This document shows positions 1 to 5,785 of a DNA stretch of 10,279 nt, piece after piece (the stretch's first letter is position 1; each line of letters starts with the position of its first letter). The stretch is from CBFGWV01 sp965652545. Its GTDB lineage: Bacteria > Pseudomonadota > Gammaproteobacteria > Competibacterales > Competibacteraceae. The stretch covers positions 1 through 10,279 of the forward strand of contig CBFGWV010000171.1 of assembly GCA_965652545.1 (NCBI GenBank), given 5' to 3'. The position numbers were made by a program, and so were the translations under genes. The notes under the pieces were generated by a model. That model worked only from the letters and a program-made list of their open reading frames with translations. It was not told the DNA's origin and ran no database searches.

Positions 1-4
1 AGGA

Positions 5-20
5 GCCCTGCCCTCAGGGC
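5..20. repeat. Small GC-rich hairpin downstream of the substrate-binding protein gene
   Basis: GCCCTG (5-10) and CAGGGC (15-20) form a perfect 6-bp stem closed by a 4-nt CCCT loop. It lies at the very edge of the window, beyond the 3' end of the minus-strand binding protein gene, and is the outermost of three consecutive hairpins. No run of T follows it in either direction inside the window, so a classical intrinsic terminator cannot be claimed. It could be a mRNA 3'-end structure or part of a larger structured element cut by the window edge. Confidence 0.4.
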
Positions 21-25
21 GATGC

Positions 26-67
26 CCGATACTGGCGTCAATCCCGAAGGTTTGGCGCCAGTGTCGG
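26..67 (+). repeat. Long near-perfect hairpin (possible structured RNA or palindromic repeat)
   Basis: Positions 26-41 pair with 52-67 as a continuous 16-bp stem, with only two non-Watson-Crick pairs (T30/G63 and T38/G55). After a T/T mismatch (42/51), C43-G50 and C44-G49 close a CGAA tetraloop. Both irregular pairs would be G-U if the plus strand is transcribed but A-C mismatches on the minus strand, which favours a plus-strand RNA. Read from the minus strand, it sits about 70 bp past the stop codon of the binding protein gene, where a 3'-end stabilising hairpin or terminator would also fit. No gene is seen from 1 to 139. Confidence 0.5.
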
Positions 68-82
68 ACCTATCGTGCAGGT

Positions 83-137
83 GCGCGCGCCTACGGGTGC
101 CCCATCAAGCAGTCCAGGACACCCGTAGGACGCGTGC
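83..137. repeat. Inverted repeat flanking the 3' end of the binding protein gene (candidate terminator or REP-like pair)
   Basis: CCTACGGGTG (90-99) is perfectly complementary to CACCCGTAGG (120-129). With a single bulged A130, the stem continues outward: 83-89 pairs with 131-137, including one G85-T135 pair that is G-U on the plus strand. The total is 17 pairs around a 20-nt loop. Each arm, read outward from the loop, begins CACCCGTAGG followed by a small potential hairpin. This resembles the GTAG-plus-palindrome layout of REP elements arranged head to head (BIME). For the minus-strand gene ending at 140 it could act as a transcript-end structure, but no T-tract follows. Confidence 0.45.
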
Positions 138-139
138 CT

Positions 140-1729
140 TTAGGCGAACCACCAGCGCTCCATCGCCTTCAGCCCGTCCATCTCCCAGTTCGATGCGACG
201 GTTTCGGGGGTGGCGATAGCGTCGCTGCGGGCGTCGATGAAGTTAGCGAACATCGGAACGATGACACCGCCCTCGTCGCTGAGGATCTGCTGCATTTCGT
301 GGTACATCTCGGCGCGCTTGGTTTCGTCGAGCTCGCCTCGGGCAGCGATCAGCAACTCGTTGAAACGCTCATCCTTCCAGAACGTATCGTTCCAGGCCGC
401 GTCGGCGGCATACGCCTGCGAAAACATCCAGTCGGCGGTCGGACGTCCTCCCCAGTAGCAGGCACAGAAGGGCTTCTTCATCCACACGTTGGACCAGTAG
501 CCATCGTTGGGTTCGCGCACGACATTGATGTCGATACCCGCTGCCTTGGCCGACTCCTGGAAGAGCACGGCCGCGTCTACGGCGCCACCGAAGGCGGCGT
601 CGGCCGCCGAAAGATCGACCGTCAGGGAATCCAGTCCAGCCTGCTTGAGATGGAACTTGGCCTTGTCGGGATCGTAGGTCCGCTGCGGCAGGTCGGCATG
701 GAATTTCTGTGTGGCGGCTATGGGGTGGTCATTACCTACCACGCCGTGACCGCGGAGCACCGCCTGCACCAGTTTCTCGCGGTCAATGGCATACTTCAGC
801 GCCAAGCGTATGTCATTGTTATCGAATGGGGCCTGGGTGGTGATCATCGGGAAGGTGTAATGCTGACCGCCGGTGATCTCGATCACTTCCACGCCAGGCT
901 GGCGCTGCAGCAGGTGCACGGTCTTGCGGTCGACGCGATTGATGACGTCCACCGAGCCGGTGATGATCGCATTCTGGCGGGCAGCGGGGTCGGCGATACC
1001 GATGATCTCGACTTCATCAAAGTGCGCCCTGTCGGGTTTGAAGTAGTTAGGGTTGCGCTTGAGGACGGCGCGCACCCCCGGCTCGTAGCTCTCGAGCACA
1101 TAACCACCGGTACCGATGCCGTCGGACGGATTGACCTTGCCGTCAGTGGCCGGCATTACCCCGAGGTGATAGTCGGACACGAGGAATGGGAAGTCGGCAT
1201 TGGGTTCGTTGAGCTCGAACACTACGCTCATTGCCTTATCGGCACGGATATCTTTCACGCCGTCGAGGAGCGACTTGGCCGCCGAGTTGGAGTCCTCGCT
1301 GCGATGATGGTTGATCGAGGCGATCACATCGTTGGCGTCCAGTGCCTTGCCATTATGGAACTGTACGCCCTCGCGCAGTTTGAACACCCACACCGCACCG
1401 CTCTGCTCAGGGGTCCATTCGGTCGCTAGCTCGCCGATCACCGAGCCGTCGGGCGAGACCTCGGTGAGGTTGTTGCGCAGGCCTATACCCAATTGCTGCA
1501 TGAAGGCATCTTCGAACGTCGCCGGGTCTAGCGAGTCGGTGGTCGAACCACCACCCAGCCCCATGCGCAGCTTGCCGCCTTTCTTCGGTGTCTGTGCCAT
1601 TGCCGTGGCGGGAAGCCACAACGACGTCGTGGCACTTGCTGCACCGGCCGCGGTCATCAGTTGGAGAAACGTCCTCCGGTCGATCTGTCCGTTGAGCCAG
1701 CGTTTTTTGATGTCGTCGATATCAGCCAT
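140..1729 (-). CDS. ABC transporter substrate-binding protein, family 5 (peptide/opine type), Tat-exported
   Basis: This 529-aa protein is a periplasmic solute receptor of the DppA/OppA type (SBP family 5). It captures a peptide-like or other ligand and delivers it to an ABC permease. The N-terminus carries a twin-arginine signal: DRRTFLQ around residues 17-23, a hydrophobic stretch, and a probable cleavage after ATAMA near residue 45. A typical family 5 signature, VWVFKLREGVQFHNGK followed by DANDV, lies at about 113-135. The length is normal. The ATG at 1729 is supported by a GAGGA ribosome-binding sequence about 9 nt upstream. No permease or ATPase gene is present in the window; if part of an operon, these would be past the left edge on the same strand. 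The ligand cannot be read from sequence; the protein could bind peptides, opines or another small molecule. Confidence 0.93.
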   Translation of the reverse strand: MADIDDIKKRWLNGQIDRRTFLQLMTAAGAASATTSLWLPATAMAQTPKKGGKLRMGLGGGSTTDSLDPATFEDAFMQQLGIGLRNNLTEVSPDGSVIGELATEWTPEQSGAVWVFKLREGVQFHNGKALDANDVIASINHHRSEDSNSAAKSLLDGVKDIRADKAMSVVFELNEPNADFPFLVSDYHLGVMPATDGKVNPSDGIGTGGYVLESYEPGVRAVLKRNPNYFKPDRAHFDEVEIIGIADPAARQNAIITGSVDVINRVDRKTVHLLQRQPGVEVIEITGGQHYTFPMITTQAPFDNNDIRLALKYAIDREKLVQAVLRGHGVVGNDHPIAATQKFHADLPQRTYDPDKAKFHLKQAGLDSLTVDLSAADAAFGGAVDAAVLFQESAKAAGIDINVVREPNDGYWSNVWMKKPFCACYWGGRPTADWMFSQAYAADAAWNDTFWKDERFNELLIAARGELDETKRAEMYHEMQQILSDEGGVIVPMFANFIDARSDAIATPETVASNWEMDGLKAMERWWFA

Positions 1730-1798
1730 GAAGCATCATCCTCAATCGGTTCTGGAGTGGACGGATCCGACACACCGCGACCCCCACCATCGCACAGT

Positions 1799-1848
1799 CG
1801 GCGCTCCCGCAAGGTTTTCAGCGTCGTCGCCACCCGACGGGAGCGGCG
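1799..1848 (-). other. Inverted repeat in the presumed leader of the binding protein gene
   Basis: CGCTCCCG (1802-1809) pairs perfectly with CGGGAGCG (1838-1845). After one G/G mismatch, two more pairs (1799-1800 with 1847-1848) extend the stem, around a 28-nt loop. It lies between the candidate -10 element and the ATG at 1729, so it could fold in the 5' leader of the mRNA. I do not recognise it as a known riboswitch. The rest of the 1730-1979 intergenic region holds no gene that I can support. Confidence 0.25.
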
Positions 1849-1867
1849 CCCGGAAAGGCACGCTTGA

Positions 1868-1873
1868 ACTATA
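1868..1873 (-). promoter_or_regulatory. Candidate -10 element for the substrate-binding protein gene
   Basis: On the minus strand this reads TATAGT (5 of 6 matches to TATAAT) within GGGCGTCTATAGTTC. A recognisable -35 box at 16-17 bp spacing is poor (ATTGCT or CATTGC). It would give a leader of roughly 130 nt before the ATG at 1729. The same GTCTATA core occurs upstream of two other minus-strand genes in the window. Confidence 0.35.
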
Positions 1874-1979
1874 GACGCCCTGAAACGATAGCAATGTTGC
1901 ATTTCATGCCAGGTGTGCTTCAATTTCCGCCATTTTCTGTGCTAAAGACGACATCTTGCTACCGCTGCACCAAATCGGT

Positions 1980-3023
1980 TCAACGAAAGCGGTCGATCAC
2001 TGTGACCCCGGTGCCGCTGAAGTCGTCCATCCGCGGCAATGCCAATGCCGCCTCATCCAGGCTGATGGTGCGGCCAAGCAGCCTGCTTGGCCGCAAGCGG
2101 CCGTTTTCGATCATCCGCAACATGTCCGGATAGGCGTGCGCCTGCATGCCGTGGCTGCCGAGGAGCACCAGCTCGCGGGCAATGACCAGCCCCATGGGCA
2201 GAGGCGGATCGGCATGCTCGCCGACCATCAGCCCCACCTGGACATGGCGGCCTCGCTTGCGCAGACCGGCGATGGCGTTGTAGCAGGTGACGCGGTGGCC
2301 CAACGCATCCAGTGAGCAGTGGGCGCCGCCACCGGTGGCCTCCATTACCGCGGCAACGACGTCGGGCGAGGTACGCGCATCGATAGTCACGCTTGCGCCG
2401 ATCTCGCGCGCCAGCGCCAGCTTGTCCTCGCCGATATCGATGGCCACAACCTGTGCGCCCAATGCCGCGGCGATCATGATGGCCGAAAGACCTACGCCTC
2501 CGCAGCCGTGCACGGCCACCCATTGACCGCCGCCGACCTGTCCCTGGGCGACGACCGCGCGGTAGGCGGTCACGAAGCGGCAGCCGAGGCTGGCGGCGGT
2601 TACGAAGTCCAGGCTCTCGGGGAGCCGGACGAGATTGATGTCCGCCCAAGGCACGGCGACGTATTCGGCAAATGCGCCCCACTGCGTCACCCCCGGCTGG
2701 ACCTGGTGATCGCAGATCTGGTGATTGCCCGAAAGGCATTCCCCGCACGCCCCGCAGCCGCAGACGAACGGCAAGGTCACACGATCGCCGGTTTGCCAGC
2801 GCGTGACCTGGTGCCCGGTCGCCACCACCTCGCCGGCGAACTCGTGACCGGGCACATGCGGTGGCGTAACGTCGCTATCGTGCCCCATCCAGCCATGCCA
2901 ATCGCTGCGGCACAGCCCCGTGGCCCGCACCTGAAGGACGACGCCGTGCGGTTCGGGGTCGGGGTCGTGAACATCGCAAACGGTTAATGGAGCCTGGTAG
3001 CTGTCGTATAGGGCGGCGCGCAT
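1980..3023 (-). CDS. Zinc-dependent alcohol dehydrogenase family protein (MDR superfamily)
   Basis: A 347-aa medium-chain dehydrogenase/reductase of the zinc type, oxidising an alcohol or reducing an aldehyde or ketone with NAD(H) in the cytoplasm. Catalytic zinc ligands are visible as C38, H60-E61 in the GHE motif, and C148. The structural zinc loop has C90, C93, C96 and C104 with the usual spacing. The Rossmann motif GCGGVG is at 173-178, and an aspartate near 196 at the end of the next strand (VVAID) suggests NAD rather than NADP. The frame is open to an ATG at 3119, but the family N-terminus (MRAALYDSY) begins at 3023, preceded by GGGGA about 9 nt upstream. The substrate is unknown. It diverges from the small membrane protein gene at 3082 and is followed, after 250 bp, by the substrate-binding protein gene in the same direction. 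Confidence 0.93.
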   Translation of the reverse strand: MRAALYDSYQAPLTVCDVHDPDPEPHGVVLQVRATGLCRSDWHGWMGHDSDVTPPHVPGHEFAGEVVATGHQVTRWQTGDRVTLPFVCGCGACGECLSGNHQICDHQVQPGVTQWGAFAEYVAVPWADINLVRLPESLDFVTAASLGCRFVTAYRAVVAQGQVGGGQWVAVHGCGGVGLSAIMIAAALGAQVVAIDIGEDKLALAREIGASVTIDARTSPDVVAAVMEATGGGAHCSLDALGHRVTCYNAIAGLRKRGRHVQVGLMVGEHADPPLPMGLVIARELVLLGSHGMQAHAYPDMLRMIENGRLRPSRLLGRTISLDEAALALPRMDDFSGTGVTVIDRFR

Positions 3024-3068
3024 GAACTCAATCCCCGCGGGGTGGACAGATGGGTGGATGTCGATGAC

Positions 3069-3073
3069 AGGAG
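3069..3073 (+). promoter_or_regulatory. Ribosome-binding site fixing the start of the small membrane protein gene
   Basis: AGGAG lies 8 nt upstream of the ATG at 3082. The frame is open further upstream, with ATGs at 3022 and 3058, but neither has a comparable site, and the upstream part overlaps the start of the divergent dehydrogenase gene. This favours 3082. Confidence 0.6.
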
Positions 3074-3081
3074 CGAAAAGC

Positions 3082-3309
3082 ATGGCCATACCCGGGTTGC
3101 TCAACCCCATCAAGCGCAAGATTCAGACCCTGCGCTATCCGCAGTTATTTGCGCTGGCTGCCGTGCTGTTCTTGATCACGCTGATCGTGCCCGACCCGAT
3201 CCCCTTCGTCGACGAGGTGCTACTGCTCATCGTGACCATCGGGTTGGGACGGCTGAAGCGGCCGCGCTCGCGGAGCACAGTGCCCACGACCGACGACCGC
3301 CGGAAATAA
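3082..3309 (+). CDS. Small membrane protein, DUF6116-like
   Basis: A 75-aa protein with a basic N-terminus (LNPIKRKIQTLRYP), a hydrophobic stretch LFALAAVLFLITLIV, the motif PDPIPFVDE, a second hydrophobic stretch (LLLIVTIGLG), and a basic tail. This gives two predicted short membrane segments with a PFVDE turn. The pattern matches the small uncharacterised family I know as DUF6116, found in Xanthomonas-like and other gammaproteobacteria. The family name is from memory and would need a profile search. Function is unknown. The gene diverges from the alcohol dehydrogenase (58 bp between starts). It ends 2 bp from the stop of the convergent 179-aa gene, leaving no room for a separate terminator. 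Confidence 0.75.
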   Translation: MAIPGLLNPIKRKIQTLRYPQLFALAAVLFLITLIVPDPIPFVDEVLLLIVTIGLGRLKRPRSRSTVPTTDDRRK

Positions 3310-3311
3310 CG

Positions 3312-3851
3312 TTACCAGCGAACGTCCTCTTCCGGATCCTCATCCAGAACGTCGGCGTCGTCGTCTTCCGGGCCCAGCAATGCATCGACGAAGTCCAGGT
3401 CGACATCCTCGTCGGTCTCCGTTTCGGTGGTCAGGACACCGCGGATACTCTGGAATGCGGTCTGTGCCGGTTCGGACTCGTCCTCGTTCGCCTTGTGCAA
3501 CTGCGCTAGGGCAGGCAGCGGCGGCCGGCCGTCGAACGCCTGGTCCGCCACGAAGGGCTCGCCAACCAGCACTTGCTTCACCAGCTTGCGGTGGGCATTG
3601 GTCAGCAACCAGTCGCGATACGCGGTGAGTGCGGCCTCGGCCTCCTCGCCCTCCAGCGGCTCCAGAAACCGCGCGGTCTGGCTGGCCGAGTACAAACGCA
3701 TATCGTGAAATTTGAGGGAGAACGCGTAGAACGCGTCCAGGTATTCGGTCTGCAGCCTGGGGTCCAGGACGATCGCGCTGCCACTGCGGGTAAACAGCAA
3801 TGCCCGACACCCCTCCAGATCAGGAGTGATTACCGCCTTGTTCACAGCCAT
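3312..3851 (-). CDS. Hypothetical 179-aa protein with acidic C-terminal tail
   Basis: I do not recognise this protein. It has no signal peptide or membrane segment and is predicted to be cytoplasmic. Residues 1-100 look like a compact mixed alpha/beta domain rich in aromatics (TEYLDAFYAFSLKFHDMRLY). A proline-containing linker follows near 108-114. From about 143 to 177 the chain is dominated by Asp and Glu (TETETDEDVDLDFVD, EDDDADVLDEDPEED). Such acidic tails can serve as nucleic-acid mimics, assembly modulators or partner-binding tails, but nothing here decides between these. The ATG at 3851 is supported by AGGGGG about 6 nt upstream, and a plausible promoter lies at 3934-3962. Codon use and GC resemble the neighbours. 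The gene converges on the small membrane protein gene with a 2-bp gap. Confidence 0.72.
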   Translation of the reverse strand: MAVNKAVITPDLEGCRALLFTRSGSAIVLDPRLQTEYLDAFYAFSLKFHDMRLYSASQTARFLEPLEGEEAEAALTAYRDWLLTNAHRKLVKQVLVGEPFVADQAFDGRPPLPALAQLHKANEDESEPAQTAFQSIRGVLTTETETDEDVDLDFVDALLGPEDDDADVLDEDPEEDVRW

Positions 3852-3933
3852 GACAACCCCCTAAGCGTGATTGCTGCCACTGACCCGGGCGGCGATACGA
3901 AGGTTCCCCCACTCACCCGCCATCCTGCACGTT

Positions 3934-3962
3934 TCTATAGACCCGATCACGGCAATGGCCAA
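3934..3962 (-). promoter_or_regulatory. Candidate sigma70-type promoter for the 179-aa hypothetical protein
   Basis: On the minus strand TTGGCC (3962-3957) and TATAGA (3939-3934) are separated by exactly 17 bp, each matching the consensus hexamers at 4 of 6 positions. It lies in the 133-bp gap between the RAM-domain gene and the hypothetical gene and would give a leader of about 75 nt. It implies the 179-aa gene can be transcribed apart from the upstream cluster. The spacing makes this the best of the three GTCTATA-type candidates. Confidence 0.4.
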
Positions 3963-3984
3963 GTCTGACGCCCACGGCGGTGAC

Positions 3985-4260
3985 TCAAAGACCTATGGCG
4001 AACAGCCCCTCCAGATCGTGTCGCGAGAAGGCCTTGAACGCCAGCATGGTCTCGGTGTGCTCGATGGCATCCATTTGAGCGATGTTCTCGGTGACCAGAC
4101 GTGCCAGGTCGTCGTTGTGTGCCACCCGAACCACGGCCACCAGATCGTAGTTTCCGGCCACGGAGTACACCTCGGAGATCTCCGGCAACTCCGCCAGGGT
4201 TTGTGCGACCGTGTTGACCTGACCACGGGCGATATTCAGAAGAATGATTGCATTGACCAT
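3985..4260 (-). CDS. Stand-alone Lrp/AsnC ligand-binding (RAM) domain protein
   Basis: A 91-aa protein that matches only the C-terminal effector-binding domain of Lrp/AsnC regulators: an opening strand MVNAIILLNI, a helix, the EVYSVAGNYDLVAVVRV beta-hairpin with the characteristic G-x-Y/F-D, a second helix (NDDLARLVTENIAQM) and a final strand (HTETMLAFKAF). There is no helix-turn-helix, so it is not expected to bind DNA alone. Stand-alone versions in other bacteria and archaea assemble into dimers or higher oligomers and bind amino acids or similar small molecules. The start at 4260 is chosen over an ATG two codons earlier because GGAG lies 5 nt upstream of it. It follows the ATPase gene by 41 bp in the same direction and may be cotranscribed. 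The ligand and target are unknown. Confidence 0.88.
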   Translation of the reverse strand: MVNAIILLNIARGQVNTVAQTLAELPEISEVYSVAGNYDLVAVVRVAHNDDLARLVTENIAQMDAIEHTETMLAFKAFSRHDLEGLFAIGL

Positions 4261-4301
4261 GTGCACTCCATTGAATGGCAGTGATTGTCCGATGAGCCGG
4301 T

Positions 4302-5780
4302 TCAGCGGCGCCCGCCCAGCGAGCCGAGCACGCCGCGCAGCAGTTGCTGCCCCAGGCTTCGGCCCAATTGGCTTCCCAGTGACCGCAGCGTGCTTTTTAG
4401 CACCGATTCCACCAGCGAGTCGCCGCGACGTGTCGAACTGCGGCTCGCCCGGGCTTCGGCCTCGCGCGCATCGGCCTCGGTGGCGGCCTTGGCCGCCTGC
4501 GCGGCCCGTGCCTGGAGAATCTCGTATGCAGACTCCCGATCGAGCACCCGCTCGAAGGCGCCGTAGACGGCCGAGCCGCGGATGATCGACTGGCGCTCAT
4601 CCACGGTGACCGGGCCGATACGACTGCGCGGCGGCCCGACCAGCACCTTGTCCACCAGTGTCGGGCTGCCGTCGGCGGCCAGCACCGACACCAAGGCCTC
4701 ACCGACACCCAGGCTGGTGATGGTCGCCTCGGTATCGACAGCCGGATTGGGGCGAAAGGTCTGTGCGGCAACACGCACAGCCTTCTGGTCGCGCGGGGTG
4801 AATGCCCGCAGGGCGTGCTGGATACGGTTACCGAGCTGTCCCAGGACCGCATCGGGGACATCGGCAGGGCTCTGGGTGATGAAATACACGCCCACGCCCT
4901 TGGAGCGGATCAGGCGCACGACCTGTTCGATCTTCTCCACCAGCGCCGCCGGGGCGCCGTCGAACAGCAGATGAGCCTCATCGAAGAAGAACACCAGCCG
5001 CGGCTTGTCCCGGTCACCGACCTCGGGAAGCTGCTCGAACAATTCCGACAGCAGCCATAGCAAAACCGTGGAGTACATCAGCGGTGCCTGATAGAGCTTT
5101 TCGCTGGCGATGATGTTGATCATGCCGCGCCCGTCCGCCGCGGTCTGCATGAGATCGTCCAGGCTGACCGCCGGCTCGCCGAAGAGCTGATCGGCGCCCT
5201 GGGCCTCCAATTCCAGCAAACGGCGCTGGATCGCCCCGACGCTGGCCGCGGCGATATTGCCATAGCGGCTGCGCAGGCTGGCGCCGTTTTCCCCGACGAA
5301 TTGGATGATGGCGCGCAAGTCCTTCAAGTCCAGCAGGAGCAGCCCCTCGTCGTCCGCCAAATGGAAGGCGGCATTGAGGACACCGCTCTGGGTCTCGTTG
5401 AGGTTGAGCAAACGGCCCAGCAGCATCGGCCCCATATCGGACACGCTGACCCGCAACGGATGACCGGACTGCCCGTACACATCCCAGAACGTGACCGGGC
5501 TGCCCGCAAAGGCAAAATCCGCGATGCCGATCGTCCGTAGCCGTTCGTCGATCTTCGGGTGCGCGGCACCGGGCTGGGAGACGCCCGAGAGGTCGCCTTT
5601 GACGTCGGCCACGACGACCGGCACGCCCAGGCGTGAGAACTGCTCGGCCAGGCACTGCAAGGTCACCGTCTTGCCCGTGCCGGTGGCACCGGCGATCAGC
5701 CCATGTCGGTTGGCCATGCGCGGCAGCATGTGTACCTGGCCGGTGAGGCCCCCGCCGATCAGAATCGTCCCCTCGCTCAT
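4302..5780 (-). CDS. HerA/YjgR-like P-loop ATPase (DUF853 family)
   Basis: A 492-aa protein matching the DUF853 family, whose Escherichia coli member YjgR has about 500 residues. It is related to HerA/FtsK-type hexameric motor ATPases. Walker A GATGTGKT is at 31-38, and Walker B RLVFFFDEAH at 261-270 carries the catalytic Asp-Glu pair. ITQSP at 301-305 is a likely sensor segment, and GNRIQHALRAFTPRD (317-331) is typical of the family and contains arginines that could act in trans. The C-terminus is an Ala/Glu/Arg-rich likely helix or coiled coil (about 415-450) followed by a Gly/Leu repeat-like tail. The frame is open far upstream, but the family N-terminus starts at the ATG at 5780, 5 bp after the stop of the reductase gene. 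The cellular role of the family is not established; DNA translocation is inferred from homology. Confidence 0.92.
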   Translation of the reverse strand: MSEGTILIGGGLTGQVHMLPRMANRHGLIAGATGTGKTVTLQCLAEQFSRLGVPVVVADVKGDLSGVSQPGAAHPKIDERLRTIGIADFAFAGSPVTFWDVYGQSGHPLRVSVSDMGPMLLGRLLNLNETQSGVLNAAFHLADDEGLLLLDLKDLRAIIQFVGENGASLRSRYGNIAAASVGAIQRRLLELEAQGADQLFGEPAVSLDDLMQTAADGRGMINIIASEKLYQAPLMYSTVLLWLLSELFEQLPEVGDRDKPRLVFFFDEAHLLFDGAPAALVEKIEQVVRLIRSKGVGVYFITQSPADVPDAVLGQLGNRIQHALRAFTPRDQKAVRVAAQTFRPNPAVDTEATITSLGVGEALVSVLAADGSPTLVDKVLVGPPRSRIGPVTVDERQSIIRGSAVYGAFERVLDRESAYEILQARAAQAAKAATEADAREAEARASRSSTRRGDSLVESVLKSTLRSLGSQLGRSLGQQLLRGVLGSLGGRR

Positions 5781-5785
5781 GGTCG

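Noticed and set aside
134..1429. A 431-codon plus-strand open frame opposite the substrate-binding protein gene
   Set aside because: It is fully antisense to a protein with a clear family signature and Tat signal, lacks a ribosome-binding site, and shows no recognisable domain. Long antisense frames are expected in GC-rich coding DNA.
3024..3119. Longer alcohol dehydrogenase starting at 3119
   Set aside because: The extra 32 residues are not part of the family fold, and they would overlap the start of the divergent small membrane protein gene. MRAALY at 3023 matches the usual start.
3312..4260. A defence or toxin-antitoxin pair formed by the acidic-tail protein and the RAM protein
   Set aside because: The RAM domain is a housekeeping effector-binding fold, the genes are 124 bp apart or more with their own signals, and neither looks like a toxin or nuclease.
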